Position numbers and translations under genes: made by a program. Below, piece after piece: positions 19,995 through 28,785 of a stretch of DNA of 64,000 nt. Numbering within the stretch: the first letter of the stretch is position 1; every line of letters begins with the position of its first letter. Where the stretch lies: the NCBI RefSeq assembly GCF_003943415.1, contig NZ_RJPK01000005.1, positions 1 to 64,000 on the forward strand. The letters are read 5' to 3'. Below the pieces are notes generated by a model. The model was not told where the DNA came from, did no database searches, and saw only the letters and a list, made by a program, of their open reading frames with translations. The stretch is from Streptococcus oralis. GTDB taxonomy: Bacteria; Bacillota; Bacilli; Lactobacillales; Streptococcaceae.

Positions 19995-21436
19995 TGAACT
20001 TTGAAACAGTCATTGGACTTGAAGTCCACGTAGAGCTCAACACCAATTCAAAAATCTTCTCACCTACATCTGCCCACTTCGGAAATGACCAAAACGCCAA
20101 TACAAACGTGATTGACTGGTCTTTCCCAGGAGTTCTGCCAGTTCTCAATAAAGGGGTTGTCGATGCCGGTATCAAGGCCGCTCTTGCCCTCAACATGGAC
20201 ATCCACAAAAAGATGCACTTTGACCGCAAGAACTACTTCTATCCTGATAATCCCAAAGCCTACCAAATTTCTCAGTTTGATGAGCCAATCGGTTATAACG
20301 GATGGATTGAAGTGGAGCTAGAAGACGGTACGACCAAGAAAATCGGTATCGAACGTGCCCACTTGGAAGAAGATGCTGGTAAAAACACCCACGGTACAGA
20401 TGGCTACTCTTATGTTGACCTCAACCGCCAAGGGGTTCCCTTGATTGAGATTGTATCTGAGGCTGACATGCGTTCTCCAGAGGAAGCCTACGCTTATCTG
20501 ACAGCCCTCAAGGAAGTTATCCAGTACGCTGGCATTTCTGATGTTAAGATGGAAGAAGGTTCTATGCGCGTGGATGCCAACATCTCTCTTCGTCCTTATG
20601 GTCAAGAGAAATTCGGTACCAAGACAGAGTTGAAGAACCTCAACTCCTTCTCCAATGTCCGTAAAGGGCTTGAATACGAAGTCCAACGTCAAGCCGAAAT
20701 CCTTCGCTCAGGTGGTCAAATCCGCCAAGAAACACGCCGTTACGATGAAGCTAACAAGGCAACCATCCTCATGCGTGTCAAAGAAGGTGCTGCAGACTAC
20801 CGCTACTTCCCAGAACCAGACCTCCCTCTCTTTGAAATCTCTGATGAGTGGATTGAAGAAATGCGTACAGAGTTGCCAGAGTTTCCAAAAGAACGCCGTG
20901 CTCGCTACGTTGCTGACCTTAGCTTGTCAGACTACGATGCTAGCCAGTTGACAGCAAACAAAGTCACTTCTGACTTCTTTGAAAAAGCTGTTGCCCTCGG
21001 TGGTGATGCCAAACAAGTCTCTAACTGGCTCCAAGGGGAAGTTGCTCAATTCTTGAACGCTGAAGGCAAAACTCTCGAACAAATCGAATTGACACCAGAA
21101 AACTTGGTTGAAATGATTGCCATCATCGAAGACGGCACTATCTCATCTAAGATTGCCAAAAAAGTCTTTGTCCACCTGGCTAAAAATGGCGGTGGTGCGC
21201 GTGAATACGTGGAAAAAGCAGGTATGGTCCAAATCTCAGATCCAGCTATCTTGATTCCAATCATCCACCAAGTCTTTGCTGATAACGAAGCTGCTGTTGC
21301 CGACTTCAAGTCAGGAAAACGCAACGCAGACAAGGCCTTCACAGGCTTCCTTATGAAGGCAACCAAAGGCCAAGCCAACCCACAAGTTGCCCTTAAACTC
21401 CTCGCCCAGGAATTAGCGAAGTTGAAAGAAAACTAG
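19994..21436 (+). CDS. gatB: Asp/Glu-tRNA amidotransferase subunit B
   Basis: The 480-residue GatB starts [17 protein letters not shown] and contains the [14 protein letters not shown] and [15 protein letters not shown] signatures. A C-terminal helical YqeY-like tail binds tRNA. It phosphorylates the misacylated Glu or Asp and completes amidation. Last gene of gatCAB, followed by a terminator. Confidence 0.97.
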   Translation: MNFETVIGLEVHVELNTNSKIFSPTSAHFGNDQNANTNVIDWSFPGVLPVLNKGVVDAGIKAALALNMDIHKKMHFDRKNYFYPDNPKAYQISQFDEPIGYNGWIEVELEDGTTKKIGIERAHLEEDAGKNTHGTDGYSYVDLNRQGVPLIEIVSEADMRSPEEAYAYLTALKEVIQYAGISDVKMEEGSMRVDANISLRPYGQEKFGTKTELKNLNSFSNVRKGLEYEVQRQAEILRSGGQIRQETRRYDEANKATILMRVKEGAADYRYFPEPDLPLFEISDEWIEEMRTELPEFPKERRARYVADLSLSDYDASQLTANKVTSDFFEKAVALGGDAKQVSNWLQGEVAQFLNAEGKTLEQIELTPENLVEMIAIIEDGTISSKIAKKVFVHLAKNGGGAREYVEKAGMVQISDPAILIPIIHQVFADNEAAVADFKSGKRNADKAFTGFLMKATKGQANPQVALKLLAQELAKLKEN

Positions 21437-21443
21437 ACAGAAC

Positions 21444-21469
21444 AAAACCAGCCCTAAGGTTGGTTTTTT
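21444..21469 (+). terminator. Terminator after gatCAB
   Basis: AAAACCA / TGGTTTT stem with an inner CC/GG pair and a CTAA loop, followed by a T6 tract (21444-21469). Confidence 0.8.
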
Positions 21470-21521
21470 CTTCTCTACCAGTTCCCAATAACTATTTTGG
21501 CTTTATTTCTAGAGTATTTTA

Positions 21522-21530
21522 TGGTAAAAT
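21522..21530 (+). promoter_or_regulatory. Extended -10 promoter of efp
   Basis: TGGTAAAAT, 34 bases before the efp ATG. It is identical to the gatC promoter core. Confidence 0.6.
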
Positions 21531-21564
21531 GAAGAGTAATAATATTTATTAATGAGGTAAAAAC

Positions 21565-22125
21565 ATGATTGAAGCAAGTAAATTAAAAGCTGGTATGACC
21601 TTTGAAACAGCTGACGGAAAATTGATCCGCGTTTTGGAAGCTAGCCACCACAAACCAGGTAAAGGAAACACGATCATGCGTATGAAATTGCGTGATGTCC
21701 GTACTGGTTCTACATTTGACACAAGCTACCGTCCAGAGGAAAAATTTGAACAAGCCATCATCGAGACTGTCCCAGCTCAATACTTGTACAAAATGGATGA
21801 CACAGCATACTTCATGAATACAGAAACTTACGACCAATACGAAATCCCTGTAGTCAATGTTGAAAACGAATTGCTTTACATCCTTGAAAACTCTGATGTG
21901 AAAATCCAATTCTACGGAACTGAAGTAATCGGTGTAACTGTACCAACTACTGTTGAATTGACAGTTGCAGAAACTCAACCATCTATCAAAGGTGCTACTG
22001 TTACAGGTTCTGGTAAACCAGCAACGATGGAAACTGGACTTGTCGTAAACGTTCCAGACTTCATCGAAGCAGGACAAAAGCTCGTTATCAACACTGCAGA
22101 AGGAACTTACGTTTCTCGTGCCTAA
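21565..22125 (+). CDS. efp: Elongation factor P
   Basis: The 186-residue EF-P has three beta-barrel domains. The modification-site loop reads HHKPGKGNT (Lys33), and the C-terminal signature [20 protein letters not shown] is intact. EF-P relieves ribosome stalling at polyproline. AsnGAGGT-type ribosome site (TGAGGTAAAA) precedes the ATG. It is followed by the Asp23-like gene and nusB. Confidence 0.97.
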
Positions 22126-22146
22126 TCTCTAGAAAGAGGTCATTCT

Positions 22147-22536
22147 ATGGGAATTGAAGAACAACTTGGCGAAATCGTTATCGCTCCACGTGTACTTGAA
22201 AAAATCATTGCTATTGCTACTGCAAAGGTAGAGGGGGTTCACTCTTTTTCAAACAAATCAGTATCTGATACCCTTTCAAAACTTTCACTCGGCCGTGGCG
22301 TTTATCTTAAAAACGTGGACGAAGAACTCACAGCAGATATCTATCTCTACCTTGAGTACGGAGTAAAAGTTCCTAAGGTAGCTGTTGCTATCCAGAAAGC
22401 TGTTAAAGATGCAGTCCGCAATATGGCTGATGTAGAACTCGCTGCTATCAATATCCACGTTGCAGGTATCGTTCCAGATAAAACACCAAAACCTGACTTG
22501 AAAGACTTGTTTGATGAGGACTTCCTCAATGACTAG
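22147..22536 (+). CDS. Asp23/Gls24 family envelope stress protein (YqhY type)
   Basis: The 129-residue protein is a single Asp23 domain: GEIVIAPRVLEKIIAIATAKVEGVHS at the start, a central LEYGVKVPKVAVAIQK and an acidic tail. Next to nusB this is the YqhY branch, which in B. subtilis is linked to acetyl-CoA carboxylase/lipid homeostasis. An acc/fab cluster does lie nearby. Its stop overlaps the nusB start by 8 bases. Confidence 0.88.
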   Translation: MGIEEQLGEIVIAPRVLEKIIAIATAKVEGVHSFSNKSVSDTLSKLSLGRGVYLKNVDEELTADIYLYLEYGVKVPKVAVAIQKAVKDAVRNMADVELAAINIHVAGIVPDKTPKPDLKDLFDEDFLND

Positions 22537-22951
22537 TCCACTATTAGAATCTAGACGTGAGCTCCGTAAGTGTGCCTTTCAAGCTCTTATGAGTCTTGAG
22601 TTTGATACAGACGTCGAAACTGCTTGTCGTTTCGCCTACACACACGATCGTGAAGATACGGATGTGCAACTCCCAGCCTTTTTGACAGAGCTCGTTTCTG
22701 GTGTTCAAACTAAAAAGGAAGAACTAGACAAGCAAATCACACAGCATTTAAAAGCAGGTTGGACCATCGAGCGTTTAACACTCGTGGAGAGAAACCTCCT
22801 TCGCTTGGGAGTCTTTGAAATCACTTCATTTGACACCCCTCAGCTGGTTGCTGTTAACGAAGCTATCGAGCTTGCAAAGGACTTCTCAGATCAAAAATCT
22901 GCCCGTTTTATCAATGGACTGCTCAGCCAGTTTGTAACAGAAGAACAGTAA
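22529..22951 (+). CDS. nusB: Transcription antitermination factor NusB
   Basis: The 140-residue all-helical NusB ends with the conserved NEAIELAKDFSDQKSARFINGLL. It binds boxA RNA with NusE during rRNA antitermination. I chose the ATG at 22529 (MTSPLLESRRELR), which overlaps the upstream stop as ATGACTAG; the frame is open 18 bases further upstream, but that is inside the previous gene. Confidence 0.95.
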   Translation: MTSPLLESRRELRKCAFQALMSLEFDTDVETACRFAYTHDREDTDVQLPAFLTELVSGVQTKKEELDKQITQHLKAGWTIERLTLVERNLLRLGVFEITSFDTPQLVAVNEAIELAKDFSDQKSARFINGLLSQFVTEEQ

Positions 22952-22955
22952 ACAG

Positions 22956-22989
22956 AAAAAGTGTTTGACATAAATCAAACACTTTTTTC
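22956..22989 (+). terminator. Terminator after nusB
   Basis: Perfect 13-bp stem AAAAAGTGTTTGA / TCAAACACTTTTT around a 6-base loop, then TCT. It is symmetric enough to serve both strands. Confidence 0.9.
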
Positions 22990-23202
22990 TTTGCCTCCAC
23001 TATCTAAAAAAGTGGTAATAGACATAATATTACAAGTTTAATATTCATTTTTCTAAAAATATTTTAAAAAAAAGTTCTGCTTACATCTAAAAACTAGTAA
23101 GAAAAGTTAAATTATCTACTTTTGTTGTATAATTACATTTTTTTTAAAATATAATAAAAAAGCGTTATAATTAACCTAAATATCTCTTATAGGGTATATT
23201 TG
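22990..23202. other. Very AT-rich spacer at the edge of the toxin island
   Basis: This 213-bp stretch has long A/T runs and no gene. It marks a sharp base-composition change between nusB and the accessory island and may hold the right junction of the island. No inverted repeat or attachment site was recognised. Confidence 0.5.
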
Positions 23203-23511
23203 TTATAGATCCTTTTCTTCTAACTTTCGATAAAAGTTTTTATTCTCTTGGTGTCGAGCTTCCAGTACATTCTCTATACGATTCTTATACAGTTGATGAT
23301 AGTTATCTAAATTGTTCTCTATCTCAAAGATATATGGTTGAATTTCAGCAAAACTACTGTCTCTACATGCATAGGAAAGCGCCTCTAGGAGATGATCCGT
23401 CTCCCTGCTAAACTTGTGGAAATCATCATCCAAATCCATCTCCAAACGCTCTAAGTATCGCAATTTACGATTGTGTTCATCCTCTAATTTCTGAAGTTCC
23501 TTTTTATCCAT
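23203..23511 (-). CDS. Small helical protein, probable T7SS toxin partner (TlaA2/DUF3958-like)
   Basis: The 102-residue protein is almost entirely helical and highly charged (KKELQKLEDEHNRKLRYLERLEMDL), with a coiled-coil look and no membrane segment. It lies 13 bases after the other small helical gene and is last in the toxin operon. Small helical partners of this kind (Lap, TlaA, DUF3958/DUF5082-type) bind the helical secretion domain of type VII effectors to form a composite export signal. The assignment rests on size, helix content and position rather than a firm motif. Confidence 0.6.
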   Translation of the reverse strand: MDKKELQKLEDEHNRKLRYLERLEMDLDDDFHKFSRETDHLLEALSYACRDSSFAEIQPYIFEIENNLDNYHQLYKNRIENVLEARHQENKNFYRKLEEKDL

Positions 23512-23524
23512 GACCCGTTTTCTC

Positions 23525-23839
23525 CTAGCTTTTGATCGGACTCTGTAAAGTAGGTGTTTGCAAGGTCTGTGTCAAGTAAGTTTCGGCAGCATCTGCAGCT
23601 TTCCCCTCAAATCCACCCTTAATATTGTTCACATAGGTCTTAGAAGCGTAGTCTTGCATATCTGTGGCTGCTTCCTGCAACTTTTTAGCTAACTCAGCTC
23701 CTTTAGCAAGGATTGACAACTCTTTTGCAGTTACCAAGGCCCTGACTGCTTGGCGTTCTTGTTCCTTCATTCTTTCCTTGAAGCCTCTGTCGAGTTGCTC
23801 TCTTGTAATTAAGGTATCCTCATCAGTTAGCACTACCAT
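23525..23839 (-). CDS. Small helical WXG100-like protein, probable T7SS toxin partner (TlaA1-like)
   Basis: The 104-residue protein has two helical stretches separated by GGFEGKAADAAETYL. The FxG corresponds to the WxG turn of WXG100 and TIGR04197-type proteins. Its ATG at 23839 lies 17 bases inside the end of the toxin gene. Its GGAGGGG ribosome site is made from the toxin's WRG codons, so the two are tightly coupled. It is expected to pair with the toxin C-terminal helical domain for export. Confidence 0.65.
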   Translation of the reverse strand: MVVLTDEDTLITREQLDRGFKERMKEQERQAVRALVTAKELSILAKGAELAKKLQEAATDMQDYASKTYVNNIKGGFEGKAADAAETYLTQTLQTPTLQSPIKS

Positions 23840-25490
23840 TTTTACCCCTCCATGTTTGTTTTACATCCGCCAATAGATTATTAAAATCTTCAGCACTATC
23901 TGTATCTATGGTCTCAAAGGAGCCACTAGCTTTAACCAAGCTTTCCCCCAGTTGCTCAATTTGTGTCAGGAAGGATGTTGCTGCAGTCTTCGTGTCACTT
24001 TCTACGCCTTCATCCCAAAAGCTTGTTGTATCAAAACCAGAAAGTAGATTTGTAACTTCTGAACTTGACAAATATCCAACCATGTCAAAGGCTGTCTGTC
24101 TTGTTTCTTTTATCATGTTTTGAATATCTTCCTTAGCATCTGAAAGTAAGGTTTTCACAGATTTTACTTTATCTTCCATGTCAAAATTTGCCAACTGGGC
24201 TGCTGTCTGAAGCAACTGAGCTCGAACCAAGATTCTTTGATTTCCTGAAAGATTGCCACTTCTCAGTTGTTCCTGATAACGAGGAATAGCTTCTCGATCC
24301 CACTTTATAGATTCCTGACGAGCTTCTTCGACGATTTTACTATATTCAGTTGTAAAATTCTCGTAAACTGAATAACCAATAGCTGCCTTTATTTTAAACT
24401 CACCTCTCATAATGGAATTTAAAACATTTGAGGCTACATTTTCATCAACTCCTAAAGCCCTGAGAGAATCCAAAGATGTCGCAATTAATCGAGCCAACTT
24501 TTCACCTGCCCTGAGCAATTCCGGGTGAAAATCCTCAGACGCAGTCAATAAATTTCCCTTTCCATCCGATTGGAAAACACCAAAGTCGTGGGAGCTTTCC
24601 GGATCAGTAATCTGGGTATAATGCAAGGGGACCAGGACATTGACTTTACCGACGGGTTTCTTAAGAGGTTCATCGGAATCCCCAGGTAATTTGGTGATGG
24701 TATGCTCACGATTGAGCATACCCACGATATCAAAAGGATTGACATAATACTCTATTTTTTCGCTAATCTTTTTGATTTTCTCATCGCTGAGGCCCATTTT
24801 CTTTAAACTCTTTGTCGTGTCTGGACCGTCAAAGAGAACGACTTTGCCAATTTTCTCAAGTTCCTCATCGCTGAGGCCCGCTACTCCTTGGGCAGAGACA
24901 ATGGTCCCTAGGGAGTGACCCGTGATATCCATCGTAGCGTTGGGAGCTTTTTCGCGCATCTCTGCAATTTTAGCTTTCATACCTGCCGTCGCTAACTTAG
25001 CTTGCGGCGTATGGATGTGGTTAAGGGCAAACTTCGCATCGTTGTCAACCCAGTCGTTCCAATTTTCTTTACTGATGGCATCACTGCCGCGGATAGCCAT
25101 ATAGGTTTTCGTAGTATCATTAGTCAAGGTAGGCGTATCCGTTAAGTAGTAGGCACTGAAACCAGCTTCATCATCAGTTAACAATCCTTTTTGATAACGT
25201 TTGTGATGAATATCCTGCCTCATCCCATTCGCATCAGGAACTGGTATCGATGTGACTTTATAAGTATCTCGCAACTCAGGATCTGGTTGCAAGTAGACTT
25301 TTCCATTATGAGGAAGATTTTTGCCTCCAGGAGTGATTTCACCATCAAAAACTATATCTCTAGAAAAGTTAAAATCTTGAAAAGTTTTTGAATTATTTAA
25401 AGGCGGAAAATTATTCGGGCGATTAGCATATGCCGACTGCGCCAAATCTGCATAAAAATTATCAAAATTTTTTAAGTTACTATTACTCAT
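23823..25490 (-). CDS. Reverse-domain type VII secreted lipase toxin (TslA-like)
   Basis: The 555-residue protein has no signal peptide. Residues about 50-330 form a lipase: nucleophile elbow GHSLG (Ser193), candidate acid Asp254 in NPFDIVG and candidate His301 in HDFGVFQ. Residues about 340-555 are long helices ending in a TWRGKNG turn (547-552), resembling a WxG/LXG secretion domain at the C-terminus instead of the N-terminus. This arrangement, with two small helical partners downstream, matches S. aureus TslA, a T7SS phospholipase A with antibacterial activity. I chose the ATG at 25490 (MSNSNLKNF), which overlaps the stop of the upstream immunity-like gene as ATGAGTAA. The frame also opens at 25508, inside that gene. 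Confidence 0.8.
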   Translation of the reverse strand: MSNSNLKNFDNFYADLAQSAYANRPNNFPPLNNSKTFQDFNFSRDIVFDGEITPGGKNLPHNGKVYLQPDPELRDTYKVTSIPVPDANGMRQDIHHKRYQKGLLTDDEAGFSAYYLTDTPTLTNDTTKTYMAIRGSDAISKENWNDWVDNDAKFALNHIHTPQAKLATAGMKAKIAEMREKAPNATMDITGHSLGTIVSAQGVAGLSDEELEKIGKVVLFDGPDTTKSLKKMGLSDEKIKKISEKIEYYVNPFDIVGMLNREHTITKLPGDSDEPLKKPVGKVNVLVPLHYTQITDPESSHDFGVFQSDGKGNLLTASEDFHPELLRAGEKLARLIATSLDSLRALGVDENVASNVLNSIMRGEFKIKAAIGYSVYENFTTEYSKIVEEARQESIKWDREAIPRYQEQLRSGNLSGNQRILVRAQLLQTAAQLANFDMEDKVKSVKTLLSDAKEDIQNMIKETRQTAFDMVGYLSSSEVTNLLSGFDTTSFWDEGVESDTKTAATSFLTQIEQLGESLVKASGSFETIDTDSAEDFNNLLADVKQTWRGKNGSAN

Positions 25491-25905
25491 ATATAAACCA
25501 TCCACCATCTCTTAAAATTCTTATGGGTTGCATTTCAGAAATCCTCTCAAGGTTAGGCAAGGCGTGCCTGTTATTATCTAAAGGAAATCCAAGAGTAAAA
25601 CTGCTTTCCTTTATATTATTTATACGCCCTTTAAATGTTAGCATATAACCGCCTCCTTGAGGAGTTCCATTCCCTATCTGACCAACTTCCATACTATCCC
25701 AATCAAATTGAACGCTTTCGACTTTAGGGTTTCTAGACTTTATAAAGTTCGCCATCTCCTCTTCATGCTCTTTCAAATAAGCCAACTGCTTAGCCCGTGG
25801 GCTCAGAGTTATTCCTCCAAATAGATTTGTCTCTTGTGCCATCCATGCTCCTCCTCCAAAAATTACAAGTGCTAAAACTAACCAAAGCAAAGTACGTTTT
25901 TTCAT
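25483..25905 (-). CDS. Immunity-like membrane protein, copy 1 (cognate, coupled to toxin)
   Basis: The 140-residue protein has one N-terminal hydrophobic segment (TLLWLVLALVIFGGGAWMA). It then has the array-wide LSPRAKQLAYLKEHEEEM helix, the motif GNGTPQGGGY and a variable beta-rich end MQPIRILRDGGWFIYE. No lipobox cysteine is present, so it is anchored by its helix or cleaved after WMA. Its last codons overlap the lipase toxin start (ATGAGTAA), the expected layout for a cognate antidote. S. aureus TslA is neutralised by the surface lipoprotein TilA, so an outward-facing antidote fits a lipase that attacks from outside. Function is inferred. Confidence 0.7.
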   Translation of the reverse strand: MKKRTLLWLVLALVIFGGGAWMAQETNLFGGITLSPRAKQLAYLKEHEEEMANFIKSRNPKVESVQFDWDSMEVGQIGNGTPQGGGYMLTFKGRINNIKESSFTLGFPLDNNRHALPNLERISEMQPIRILRDGGWFIYE

Positions 25906-25984
25906 GATTATCCTCCTTAAACGTGGATTCTAAACCTATTATATCATGAATGTAAAAAAAAATACTTTTAGCAAGTATTCGAAG

Positions 25985-26056
25985 TTAATAGGCAATGAGG
26001 AATAATGTTAAATCCGCATAAAAATTATCAAAGGTTTTTAAATTGCTGTTAGTCAA
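25985..26056 (-). pseudogene. Toxin 5'-end fossil after immunity copy 2
   Basis: From a TTG at 26056, overlapping the copy 2 stop, the frame reads xTNSNLKTFDNFYADL. This matches the start of the lipase toxin (MSNSNLKNFDNFYADL) at 13 of 15 positions after the start codon. It then departs into TLFLIAY and a stop. Only the first 16 toxin codons remain. Confidence 0.85.
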
Positions 26057-26450
26057 AAATTCTTCCCCCCACTCGTAAATAATTGGCTAAAGCCATTGAA
26101 TTAGGAATAATTTTATCATTCTCAATATCAAAAGTAACATTCCAAGAGGAGGATTCAATATGATTAAAACTTCCATATACATTTACAATTTCCCCTCCCC
26201 CTTGAGGGGTTCCATTCCCAACTTTTTCCCACTTAGTTTCATCCCAAGCAATCTGAACAGATTCAATCTTTGAATTTTTAGACTTTACAAATTTTACAAT
26301 CTCTTCTTCATGCTCCTTTAGATAAGCCAACTGCTTAGTTCGTGGACTTAGAGTTATTTCTCCGAATAGATTTGTTTCCTGTGCCATCCATACGCCTCCT
26401 CCGAACAATACAAGGGCTAAAATCAGCCAAAGCAAGGTACGTTTTTTCAT
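26049..26450 (-). CDS. Immunity-like membrane protein, copy 2 (133-residue class)
   Basis: The 133-residue paralogue keeps the N-terminal helix and TNLFGEITLSPRTKQLAYLK, but its second half differs strongly from copy 1: ETKWEKVGNGTPQGGGEIV, then a distinct end LRVGGRIFD. It belongs with copy 5 to a shorter class. Conserved front and divergent back suggest a shared anchor with a changing toxin-binding face. It has its own promoter and terminator. Confidence 0.65.
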   Translation of the reverse strand: MKKRTLLWLILALVLFGGGVWMAQETNLFGEITLSPRTKQLAYLKEHEEEIVKFVKSKNSKIESVQIAWDETKWEKVGNGTPQGGGEIVNVYGSFNHIESSSWNVTFDIENDKIIPNSMALANYLRVGGRIFD

Positions 26451-26530
26451 CTCTTTCCTCCTATATAGCGGAATCTAAGTATATTATATCATGAATGTAA
26501 AAAAAAAATACTTTTGGCAAGTATTGTAAG

Positions 26531-26599
26531 TCAACAGGGAATGAATAATGTTAAATTTGAATAAAAATTATCAAAATTTTTTAAGTTACTATTACTCAT
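26531..26599 (-). pseudogene. Toxin 5'-end fossil after immunity copy 3
   Basis: From an ATG overlapping the copy 3 stop (ATGAGTAA, as at the live toxin) it reads MSNSNLKNFDNFYSNL, identical to the toxin for the first 13 residues. It then reads TLFIPC and a stop. Confidence 0.88.
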
Positions 26600-27014
26600 A
26601 TATAAACCATCCACCATCTCGTAAAATTCTTATAGGTTGCATTTCATAAATAACCAATTCCTCAGGCACTTCATTTGAATTTCGTTTTAGAGGAATCCCT
26701 AATGTAAATTCAGTATCCTTATTATTATTGATTCTACCGTCCAATGTTATAATATACCCGCCACCCTGCGGAGTACCGTTTCCTATAACTTCGACTTTCA
26801 TACTATCCCAATCAAACTGAACACTTTCAACTTTAGGACTTAAAGATTTTACAAAATCAGCCATCTCTTCTTCATGCTCCTTCAAATAAGTCAACTGCTT
26901 AGCTCGTGGGCTCAGAGTTATTCCTCCGAATAGATTTGTTTCCTGTGCCATCCATACGCCTCCTCCAAATACTACAAGAGCTAAAACTAGCCAAAGCAAG
27001 GTACGTTTTTTCAT
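26592..27014 (-). CDS. Immunity-like membrane protein, copy 3
   Basis: The 140-residue paralogue has the shared N-terminal helix and LSPRAKQLTYLKEHEEEM. Its final residues MQPIRILRDGGWFIYE are identical to copy 1, whereas its middle (KVEVIGNGTPQGGGYIITLDGRINNNKDTEF) and GIPLKRNSNEV match copy 4 better. This mosaic pattern suggests recombination between array members. Confidence 0.65.
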   Translation of the reverse strand: MKKRTLLWLVLALVVFGGGVWMAQETNLFGGITLSPRAKQLTYLKEHEEEMADFVKSLSPKVESVQFDWDSMKVEVIGNGTPQGGGYIITLDGRINNNKDTEFTLGIPLKRNSNEVPEELVIYEMQPIRILRDGGWFIYE

Positions 27015-27114
27015 CTCTTTCCTCCTATATAGCGGAATCTAAGTATATTATATCATGAATGTAAAAAAAAATACTTTTAGCGAGTATTCGAAGTCAATAG
27101 GGAATGAACAGTGT

Positions 27115-27162
27115 TCAATCCGCATAAAAATTATCAAAGGTTCTTAAATTACTATTACTCAT
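27115..27162 (-). pseudogene. Toxin 5'-end fossil after immunity copy 4
   Basis: Reads MSNSNLRTFDNFYAD and then a TGA stop. The ATG overlaps the copy 4 stop in the same ATGAGTAA arrangement as at the live toxin. Confidence 0.85.
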
Positions 27163-27577
27163 AAAGATCCCATAAATTTCCTTTCAAAATTCTTATTGGC
27201 TGCATTTGGATAATGACCAGCTTCTCTGGAATTTCATTTGCATTACGTTTCAGTGGGAAGCCTAATGTAAATTCAGTATCCTTATTATTATTGATTTTTC
27301 CGTCCACTGTCATCATATATCCCCCACCTTGAGGAGTACCATTTCCTACCTGACCAACCTTTATACTATCCCAATCGAATTGAACACTTTCAACTTTAGA
27401 ATTCCAAGATTTAACGAAATTCGCCATTTCCTCCTCGTGCTCCTTCAAATAAGCCAACTGCTTAGCCCGTGGGCTTAGAGTTATTCCTCCGAATAGATTT
27501 GTTTCCTGTGCCATCCATGCGCCGCCTCCAAATACTACAAGAGCTAAAACTAGCCAAAGTAAAGTACGTTTTTTCAT
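27155..27577 (-). CDS. Immunity-like membrane protein, copy 4
   Basis: The 140-residue paralogue has the shared anchor and a GNGTPQGGGYMMTVDGKINNNKDTEF middle close to copy 3. Its end MQPIRILKGNLWDLYE has lost the DGGW motif of copies 1, 3 and 6. It has its own extended -10 and a strong GGAGGAAAG ribosome site. Confidence 0.65.
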   Translation of the reverse strand: MKKRTLLWLVLALVVFGGGAWMAQETNLFGGITLSPRAKQLAYLKEHEEEMANFVKSWNSKVESVQFDWDSIKVGQVGNGTPQGGGYMMTVDGKINNNKDTEFTLGFPLKRNANEIPEKLVIIQMQPIRILKGNLWDLYE

Positions 27578-27656
27578 CTCTTTCCTCCTATATAGCGGAA
27601 TCTAAGTATATTATATCATGAATGTAAAAAAAAATACTTTTAGCAAGTATTCGAAG

Positions 27657-27728
27657 TTAATAAGCAATGAGGAATAATGTTAAATCCGCATAAAAATTAT
27701 CAAAACTTTTTAAATTGCTATTACTCAA
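27657..27728 (-). pseudogene. Toxin 5'-end fossil after immunity copy 5
   Basis: From a TTG overlapping the copy 5 stop it reads xSNSNLKSFDNFYADL, then TLFLIAY and a stop, the same junction as after copy 2. Confidence 0.85.
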
Positions 27729-28122
27729 ATTTTTTCCCTCCAATACCTAGACCATTAACTAATGTCATAGAGGTTAAATTAATTTTTCCATCTTCTACAC
27801 TTATCATTACATGCCAACCAGAATTTTCAATGTTATTGAATGTTCCATAGATATCAATAATCTCTCCACCTCCTTGAGGCGTACCATTTCCTATCTTATC
27901 CCATTGTGTCTGTTTCCAATCTATTTGAACTGTTTCTATCTTTGTATTTTGAGATTTTACAAACTCCTTAATCTCTTCTTCGTGCTCCTTCAAATAAGCC
28001 AACTGCTTAGCCCGTGGGCTCAGAGTTATTCCTCCAAATAGATTTGTTTCTTGTGCCATCCATGCACCTCCTCCAAAAATTACAAGTGCTAAAATTAGCC
28101 AAAGTAAAGTACGTTTTTTCAT
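27721..28122 (-). CDS. Immunity-like membrane protein, copy 5 (133-residue class)
   Basis: The 133-residue paralogue pairs with copy 2: QTQWDKIGNGTPQGGGEIIDIYGTFNNIENSGW, ending LGIGGKKFE. Its first 40 residues are nearly identical to copy 1. Both 133-residue genes are followed by fossils that start with TTG, so the two seem to descend from one module type. Confidence 0.65.
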   Translation of the reverse strand: MKKRTLLWLILALVIFGGGAWMAQETNLFGGITLSPRAKQLAYLKEHEEEIKEFVKSQNTKIETVQIDWKQTQWDKIGNGTPQGGGEIIDIYGTFNNIENSGWHVMISVEDGKINLTSMTLVNGLGIGGKKFE

Positions 28123-28222
28123 CTCTTTCCTCCTATATAGTGGAATCTAAGTATATTATATCATGAATGTAAAAAAAAATACTTTTAGCAAGTATTCTAA
28201 GTCAGTGGGGAATGAGCAGTGT

Positions 28223-28270
28223 TCAATCCGCATAAAAATTATCAAAGGTTTTTAAATTACTATTAGTCAT
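28223..28270 (-). pseudogene. Toxin 5'-end fossil after immunity copy 6
   Basis: Reads MTNSNLKTFDNFYAD and then TGA. The ATG overlaps the copy 6 stop. Confidence 0.85.
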
Positions 28271-28685
28271 AATAATACCATCCCCCATCCCTATAAATTC
28301 TTATAGGCTGCATTTCATAAATTCCAAATTCCTTTGGTATACTGTTTGCATCATTGTCTAAAGAAAATCCAACCATGAATTTCGTCTTATCATTATTATT
28401 TACCTTTCCTCTAAGTGTCAACATATAGCCTCCACCTTGTGGAGTTCCATTTCCTACTTGACCAACCTTCATACTATCCCAATCAAACTGAACACTTTCA
28501 ACTTTAGGACTTAAAGACTTGACAAAATCAGCCATATCTTCTTCATGGTCCTTCAAATAAGCCAACTGCTTGGCTCGTGGACTCAGAGTTATTCCTCCAA
28601 ATAGATTTGTCTCTTGTGCCATCCATGCGCCGCCTCCAAAGACTACAATGGACAAAACCAGCAAAATCAAGGCACGTTTTTTCAT
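28263..28685 (-). CDS. Immunity-like membrane protein, copy 6
   Basis: The 140-residue paralogue has the most changed N-terminal helix (MKKRALILLVLSIVVFGGGAWMA) but the same LSPRAKQLAYLKDHEEDM and GNGTPQGGGYMLTLRG. It ends MQPIRIYRDGGWYYYD, close to copies 1 and 3. Confidence 0.65.
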   Translation of the reverse strand: MKKRALILLVLSIVVFGGGAWMAQETNLFGGITLSPRAKQLAYLKDHEEDMADFVKSLSPKVESVQFDWDSMKVGQVGNGTPQGGGYMLTLRGKVNNNDKTKFMVGFSLDNDANSIPKEFGIYEMQPIRIYRDGGWYYYD

Positions 28686-28785
28686 CTCTTTCCTCCTATA
28701 TAGTGGAATCTAAGTATATTATATCATGAATGTAAAAAAATACTTTTAGCAAGTATTCGAAGTCTATAGGAAATGAGTGAGGGAT

